Assembly (NCBI GenBank): GCA_937895975.1
Contig: CALBLG010000148.1
Span: 1 to 10,343, forward strand
Origin: an uncultured Slackia sp.
GTDB taxonomy: Bacteria; Actinomycetota; Coriobacteriia; Coriobacteriales; Eggerthellaceae
Reading direction: 5' to 3'
Length of the DNA: 10,343 nucleotides
The notes below the pieces were generated by a model. The model did no database searches and was not told where the DNA came from. It saw only the letters and a program-made list of their open reading frames with translations. The translations under genes and the position numbers were made by a program. Positions 6,524 through 10,343 of the stretch are shown piece after piece (position 1 is the first letter of the stretch; each line of letters opens with the position of its first letter).

Positions 6524-6568
6524 GAAAACCCTGGTCGTCTGCGATATCAAGGCAACCAGGGTTTTCTT
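6524..6568. terminator. Probable bidirectional terminator
   Basis: GAAAACCCTGGT (6524-6535) and ACCAGGGTTTTC (6555-6566) are exact complements with a 19-base loop. Read on the plus strand it ends in TTTTCTT, and on the minus strand in TTTTCCTTT, so it can stop transcripts from both sides. It lies about 75 bases past the end of the minus-strand diguanylate cyclase gene. Confidence 0.68.
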
Positions 6569-6643
6569 GTAGGGTGAGTTTTCCGGTTCTGGCGGGACGG
6601 CGCTTTGCTGGTTGGCGAACCAGGGGGGCTTCGCGCTCTGGCG

Positions 6644-7561
6644 TCAACGGCTCTCGTATATGCCCTTCAGATATTCATGATGCTTCTGCTTGTATTCGTA
6701 CATGGCCCTATCGGCCGCCTCGATCGCGTGCTGCGCATCGTCAGCCGTCGATTGCATGGTTGCAACGCCGATCGATATGCTGAGTGGCTGGTCGGCGACG
6801 GTAAGGGTGTGTGCCGTTTCGTAGAGATGTTCGATGACTTGCTGGGCGTCGTCTTTCGTGTGTCCGGGCAAAATGACGGCGAACTCGTCGCCGCCAATGC
6901 GGAAACATGCGGCGCCTGAAGGCGTGGCGAGCTTCAGCAACAAGGCCGTTGTTTTGATGAGCTCGTCGCCTTCGGCGTGGCCGAAGGTGTCGTTGAAGAA
7001 TTTCAGGCAATCGCAGTCGGCGATCGCGATGCTCAGCGGGAATTTTGCGCGGGGAAGCTCCTCGCTTATCCATGCATCGAACGCGCGGCGGTTCTTCATT
7101 TTCGTCATTTCGTCTTCGAGCGAATATTCTTCGAGCTTTTTGCGCATGAGCTCTTGTTCGGTTACGTTGTTGATGAGCCCCGCAATGCCCACGATGTTAC
7201 CGTCGTCGTCGAACACCGGGTTTTTGATGAGCTCCAAATACTGCAGCTCGTGGTCGCCCTGCTCGGTGATGGTGTAGGTGGTGCCAACGCCCGTTTCAAG
7301 AATCTTGCGGTCTTGTTCCATGGCGAGCTGGGCGTTTTCCTTGTTTTCGCGAATTTCCAGGTCGGTTTTGCCGCGAATGCTCCAACCAGGGTCGTGGCGG
7401 CCGATGTGTTCCCAATAATGCGTCGCGAACAGATATTTGCCTTCAGTGTCTTTGAAGAAGATGCACGATGGCAGTGCTTTTAAAATCTTCTCGACATCTT
7501 TGATATTTGACTCGAGCACGGTGGCCCAACCCCTTATGTTGCCGCTGAACGTTCGCAGCAT
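6644..7561 (-). CDS. Diguanylate cyclase with N-terminal PAS sensor domain
   Basis: Predicted to make cyclic di-GMP from two GTP in response to a signal at its PAS domain. Numbered from a TTG at 7585 (longest form, 313 residues), the PAS domain spans about residues 27-145, starting near IKDVEKILKALP and including CIFFKDTEGKYLF. The GGDEF domain spans about 153-313. It has DEMTKMKNRRAFD, the metal- and GTP-binding region ADCDCLKFFNDTFGHAEGD, and an intact GGDEF motif at 231-235, so it should be active. The RxxD inhibitory site expected before GGDEF is replaced by TPSG, so this form of product inhibition is probably absent. No membrane span is seen, so it is likely cytoplasmic. The start is uncertain: TTG 7585 has almost no leader, ATG 7561 (chosen) has GAGGGA too close, and GTG 7519 has AAGGGG 10 bases upstream. 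All three keep both domains whole. Confidence 0.9.
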   Translation of the reverse strand: MLRTFSGNIRGWATVLESNIKDVEKILKALPSCIFFKDTEGKYLFATHYWEHIGRHDPGWSIRGKTDLEIRENKENAQLAMEQDRKILETGVGTTYTITEQGDHELQYLELIKNPVFDDDGNIVGIAGLINNVTEQELMRKKLEEYSLEDEMTKMKNRRAFDAWISEELPRAKFPLSIAIADCDCLKFFNDTFGHAEGDELIKTTALLLKLATPSGAACFRIGGDEFAVILPGHTKDDAQQVIEHLYETAHTLTVADQPLSISIGVATMQSTADDAQHAIEAADRAMYEYKQKHHEYLKGIYESR

Positions 7562-7597
7562 TCCCTCAATGAAGCATTCCCCCAAATGCTGGTTGCA

Positions 7598-7606
7598 ATT
7601 ATATCA
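7598..7606 (-). promoter_or_regulatory. Extended -10 promoter of the diguanylate cyclase gene
   Basis: The minus strand reads TGATATAAT, a perfect extended -10 element (TGnTATAAT). No -35 hexamer is evident, which extended -10 promoters can do without. The transcript should start near 7591. Confidence 0.65.
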
Positions 7607-7914
7607 AGGGAAGGGCCGTGCGATCGTTCAGAATGGCGCTCTGCACGTGGAAGGCTGGTTTTTCGACGTGGGGGATTTTCGGGGCAGGCGGGCGGTGAAC
7701 CCATAGGTGCAGCCTTTTAATGCTTGGCATACCGCTTACCGACGCATGCCGTTCACCGGAAGTCGTGCGCCCTTTGTCGCGCTCGGCGTCGATTTCGTGC
7801 GGCTCTCGTCGGCGCTTGGGGATAATTTCGCCCACCAAACGCCACCGAGGCTTACTGCCCCTCTCGCAATTATTGACCGGGGTATCGCCGAGGCACGCTA
7901 TGAAAGAGGCTCCC
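7607..7914. other. Intergenic region upstream of the lactate permease
   Basis: About 300 bases between two divergent genes. It holds an inverted pair CGGTGAAC (7693-7700) and GTTCACCG (7751-7758), 50 bases apart. A TTGACC (7873-7878) could be a -35, but its partner 17 bases later, CGCTAT, is poor. An isolated GATAAT lies at 7821-7826 without a -35. No clear promoter, RNA gene or small gene was found. The permease reading frame stays open upstream to 7720, but that extension shows no membrane segments or family motifs. Confidence 0.45.
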
Positions 7915-9591
7915 ATGTTCCAAGCTTCGCTCGATCCCGTTGCAGGAAACCTTGCGCTTTCGGCCGCCGTCGCCTGCGTGCCGCTCGTCGCGTTTTTCGT
8001 GCTGCTCGCTGTATGCAAGCTGAAGGCCCACGTTTCCGCGGCGATCGCCCTCGCAATTTCGTTTTTGGTGGCCGTTTTTGCTTTCGGCATGCCGGCTCCC
8101 CTCGCCGCGCTGTCGGCCACGCAGGGCGCGGCGTATGGCGCGTTTCCCATCGTGTTCATCATTATTTTGGCCGTGTGGTTTTACGAGGTGACGGTGCTCT
8201 CGGGGCGCTTCGCCGATTTGCGCCGCTTCTTCGACATCGTCGGCGGCGGTGACGTGCGCATCCAGGCGGTGCTCATCGCGTTTTGCTTCGGCGGCTTGCT
8301 CGAGGCGCTTGCGGGCTTCGGCGCTCCCATTGCCATTACGGCGACCATGGTGCTCGCGCTGGGCATCAGGCCTTTGCGCGCGGCGCTCGCCGTGCTTATC
8401 GCCAACACGGCGCCTGTGGCATATGGTGCCGTCGCCACTCCCATCACCATGGCGGGCAATATGGTCTCTGGCGGCGATGCGGCCGTGGCGAGCGCAACGT
8501 CGCAACACGTTGCCGCCATCGTGGGCGTCCAGGCGCCACTGTTCGCCGCGGTGGTGCCGCTTTTGGTGTGTGCCGTGCTCGATGGCAAGCATGGCGTGCG
8601 CGACTGCTGGCCGCCGGCGCTTGTGTGCGGCATGTCGTTCGCCGTGGTGCAATGGTGGTGCTCGAACAATTTCGCCTACGAACTGACCGACGTCATGGCG
8701 ACGCTCGCCTCGCTTGGCATCACCATCGCGTTCATGCGTGTGTGGAAGCCGCGCGGCGTTGAGCAATCGCGGGCCCGTTTTGGGCTGCCGGAATCTTCGG
8801 CTGCCGACGACGCGCAGCTCACGCCCGTGCGTGCATGGATGGCCCTTTTGCCGTATGCCGTGGTGATCGCGGTGTTCGCCGTGGGCAAGCTGGCGATTCC
8901 CGGCGTGCTCTCTGGCTTCGACATCAAAATCCCGTGGCCCGGCCTCGCGGGCAACGTGCTCACCGCCGTCGGCGCGAACCCGGGCACTACGTACACGCTG
9001 CCGCTTTTGTCGAACCCTGGAAGCATGCTGCTTGTGGCGGGCATTATCGTGGCGGCGATTTACGCCGTGTTCAACGGCGGCGGGGAATTTAAGATGGGCA
9101 TGGGCCAGGCGGCGCGCGCTTTGGTCGATACCGCTTGGAAAATGCGCACGTCGTGCCTAACTATCGTGTTGGTGCTGGCGCTTGCCTATGTGATGAATTT
9201 TTCGGGCATGACGATGTGCATCGGCGAGCTTTTGGCCGAAACGGGCGTGCTGTTTGCGCTTTTGTCGCCCGTGCTTGGCTGGGTGGGCACGGCGGTCACG
9301 GGCTCCGACACTTCGGCGAACGCCCTGTTCTCAAGCCTGCAGCACAGCGTGGCGCAGGCCAACCCGGCGCTTGCTGGCGCGTCGCCCGATTTGTTTTTGG
9401 CGGCCAACACCATGGGCGGCGTCGTGGGCAAAATGATCTCGCCCCAATCGCTGGCCATCGCGGCGCTTGCCACCGGCGAGCACGAATCGACGCTGTTCCG
9501 CAAAATCCTGCCTTGGAGCCTGGCGTTCCTCGCGGTTCTGTGCGCGCTCGTGTTCTTGCAGTCGGGCGTTTTGGCCGCCATGGTTCCGTAG
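7915..9591 (+). CDS. lldP: L-lactate permease
   Basis: Integral membrane transporter that brings L-lactate (and usually glycolate or D-lactate) into the cell with protons. From the ATG at 7915 it has 558 residues, close to the roughly 550 of LldP/LctP permeases. Hydrophobic segments run through almost the whole protein, roughly 12-14 spans. Family hallmarks are GFGAPIAITATMVLALGIRP near residue 133, TGSDTSANALFSSLQ near 462 and AANTMGGVVGKMISPQS near 496. The start at 7915 has AAAGAGG five bases upstream. An ATG at 7900 with GAGG six bases upstream is equally allowed and would add five residues. No lactate dehydrogenase gene is next to it, so the fate of the imported lactate must be set elsewhere. 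It could also act in export. The gene stands alone between a divergent cyclase gene and a gene 305 bases downstream. Confidence 0.93.
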   Translation: MFQASLDPVAGNLALSAAVACVPLVAFFVLLAVCKLKAHVSAAIALAISFLVAVFAFGMPAPLAALSATQGAAYGAFPIVFIIILAVWFYEVTVLSGRFADLRRFFDIVGGGDVRIQAVLIAFCFGGLLEALAGFGAPIAITATMVLALGIRPLRAALAVLIANTAPVAYGAVATPITMAGNMVSGGDAAVASATSQHVAAIVGVQAPLFAAVVPLLVCAVLDGKHGVRDCWPPALVCGMSFAVVQWWCSNNFAYELTDVMATLASLGITIAFMRVWKPRGVEQSRARFGLPESSAADDAQLTPVRAWMALLPYAVVIAVFAVGKLAIPGVLSGFDIKIPWPGLAGNVLTAVGANPGTTYTLPLLSNPGSMLLVAGIIVAAIYAVFNGGGEFKMGMGQAARALVDTAWKMRTSCLTIVLVLALAYVMNFSGMTMCIGELLAETGVLFALLSPVLGWVGTAVTGSDTSANALFSSLQHSVAQANPALAGASPDLFLAANTMGGVVGKMISPQSLAIAALATGEHESTLFRKILPWSLAFLAVLCALVFLQSGVLAAMVP

Positions 9592-9896
9592 GTTGCGCAA
9601 TCGCTCGGGCCGTCGAATGCTGAGCGGCGGTTTGCGGAAGAGAGAGGGGGCTCTGCGACGTCCCCTCTTCATTCTGCGTGCAATGCGTCGGATCGTCGCG
9701 CCAGGCGTGGCGCGGAAGGCTTTCCTCGCGCGTGCTTTGTTACAACCTTGTTACAGGGTGCTCATTTGATGCTTTCGGGCTGCCATTTGCGGTGTTCGCC
9801 GCGGTTTCCCCTGGTGCGCGTTCTAAAATTATGCGTCTAACAGTGCGTGCCGAAGTGTGAGAATGCTCGGCGCCGCTTCCTATATAGGGGGTACCA
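9592..9896. other. Intergenic region with hairpins and a tandem 8-bp repeat
   Basis: This 305-base gap holds AGAGGGG (9643-9649) facing CCCCTCT (9662-9668), a possible weak terminator of the permease gene with no T run. CGCGCCA (9697-9703) and TGGCGCG (9708-9714) form a hairpin with a 4-base loop. TTGTTACA occurs twice, at 9737-9744 and 9748-9755. TAAAAT (9824-9829) and TATATA (9881-9886) are possible -10 boxes without clear -35 partners. No gene is seen. Confidence 0.5.
9737..9755. repeat. Tandem TTGTTACA repeats, 11-bp period
   Basis: Two identical 8-base copies begin 11 bases apart, about one turn of the helix, 142 bases before the last gene. The first copy extends to TTGTTACAA, itself symmetric around its centre. 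This is a plausible operator for a dimeric regulator, but none can be named. Confidence 0.45.
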
Positions 9897-10343
9897 ATGA
9901 CCAAACTTTCTATCGCGCCGAAAGGGTCGAGCGATGCGGATGTGTCCGCCGAGCTTGAGGCATATGCGCGCCGCGTTGCCGCGACGCCGCCGGGCATGTG
10001 CCCGATCGCTTCGCAGCTGACGCTGCTCGAGGCGGGCGCGGCCCAAACGTGCGGCAAATGCGTGCCGTGCCGCGACGGCTTGCCGCAGCTTGCGAAAATC
10101 GTGCGACGCATTCTGAATTGCCAAGCGTCGTCGGCTGAACTCGACCAGGCTCGCGCGCTCGCGGAAATGATTCGCGATGCATCCGACTGCGCCATCGGCT
10201 ACGAAGCCGCCTCGCAGTTCCTCGCTGGGCTTGAAAAACACGCCGACGAATATCGAAGCCACGTAGAAAACCATGTGTGCACGCCCGGCATCGAGCAAAA
10301 GGTGCCGTGCGAGGCGTTGTGTCCCGCGCATGTGAACGTGCCG
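9897..10343 (+). CDS. Iron-sulfur oxidoreductase with NuoF-type 4Fe-4S domain and GltD-like start (3' end outside window)
   Basis: Only the first 149 codons are visible and the frame is still open at the right edge. The ATG at 9897 has AGGGGG five bases upstream. The visible part matches the NuoF iron-sulfur domain: CGKCVPCRDG supplies Cys52, Cys55 and Cys58, and Cys98 in DASDCAIG is the expected fourth ligand of a 4Fe-4S cluster. The flavin- and NADH-binding part of NuoF that normally comes first is missing. Then C128, C138 and C142 occur in HVCTPGIEQKVPCEALCPAH, which resembles the N-terminal cluster region of glutamate synthase small-subunit (GltD) type enzymes. That suggests an FAD/NAD(P)-dependent oxidoreductase of the kind found with hydrogenases, formate dehydrogenases or bifurcating complexes. 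Which of these cannot be decided here. It is probably cytoplasmic, as no signal peptide is present. Confidence 0.8.
   Translation, partial: MTKLSIAPKGSSDADVSAELEAYARRVAATPPGMCPIASQLTLLEAGAAQTCGKCVPCRDGLPQLAKIVRRILNCQASSAELDQARALAEMIRDASDCAIGYEAASQFLAGLEKHADEYRSHVENHVCTPGIEQKVPCEALCPAHVNVP

Larger units (their letters stand above)
6286..6643. other. Non-coding region between convergent genes, with five hairpins
   Basis: This 358-base region separates the ends of the flavoprotein and diguanylate cyclase genes. It contains perfect inverted repeats at 6301-6331 (11-bp stem), 6348-6374 (7 bp), 6382-6417 (15 bp), 6451-6465 (5 bp around TTTTT) and 6524-6566 (12 bp). No convincing gene is seen: the open frames here lack ribosome binding sites and run across the hairpins. 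The strongest hairpins serve as terminators; the purpose of the rest is unclear. Confidence 0.7.

Noticed and set aside
6282..6647. 121-codon minus-strand and 113-codon plus-strand open frames in the convergent gap
   Set aside because: They run through several perfect hairpins, overlap gene ends and have no ribosome binding site or recognisable domain.
7720..7914. N-terminal extension of the lactate permease from an ATG at 7720
   Set aside because: The added 65 residues are polar and Arg/Ser-rich with no family match, while starts at 7900 and 7915 have ribosome binding sites and give the normal family length.
7870..8766. A 298-codon minus-strand open frame opposite the lactate permease
   Set aside because: The composition is His/Arg-rich and low in complexity, as expected for the complement of a membrane protein gene, and the plus strand has clear family motifs.
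9837..10331. Minus-strand open frames of 90-164 codons opposite the right-edge gene
   Set aside because: The plus frame from 9897 has a ribosome binding site, the CxxCxxC cluster motif and the fourth cysteine, so the minus frames are shadows.

Overview
The window looks like a chromosomal segment of a moderately high-GC anaerobe of the Coriobacteriia, probably Eggerthellales (relatives of Eggerthella, Slackia, Adlercreutzia, Gordonibacter). The main clue is a Tat-exported flavoprotein reductase facing away from a polytopic membrane LuxR-type regulator, a pairing common in that order. The GC-rich codon choice fits. The species cannot be named from this sequence.

Layout, left to right. (1) Bases 1-2251 hold the last two steps of arginine synthesis: the 3' part of argG (argininosuccinate synthase), a hairpin terminator or attenuator, then complete argH (argininosuccinate lyase). 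(2) Bases 2260-2864 hold a stable-RNA block. A sigma-70-type promoter starts 8 bases after argH and drives tRNA-Lys(TTT) and tRNA-Gln(TTG). A second promoter with an AT-rich upstream tract and a 16-bp palindrome drives tRNA-Thr(CGT), which ends in a strong terminator. (3) Bases 2891-6285 hold a divergent pair: a minus-strand membrane LuxR regulator and a plus-strand Tat lipoprotein of the fumarate reductase/succinate dehydrogenase flavoprotein superfamily. About 290 bases with several small palindromes lie between them. (4) Bases 6286-6643 are non-coding between convergent genes and hold five hairpins. (5) Bases 6644-7561 (minus) encode a PAS-GGDEF diguanylate cyclase. (6) Bases 7915-9591 encode an L-lactate permease. 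(7) From 9897 to the right edge is the start of a gene with a NuoF-type 4Fe-4S domain followed by the beginning of a GltD-type oxidoreductase. It runs off the window.

How the parts may fit together (inference). The regulator probably responds to a small molecule at the membrane and controls the reductase, which would use an external organic electron acceptor on the outer face of the membrane. Lactate uptake and the iron-sulfur oxidoreductase suit the same anaerobic economy of electron donors and carriers, but nothing shows that they form one operon. No phage, insertion sequence, CRISPR array or clear horizontally acquired island was seen. The least explained material is the substrate of the flavoprotein, the palindromes around the divergent promoters, and the gene cut at the right edge.
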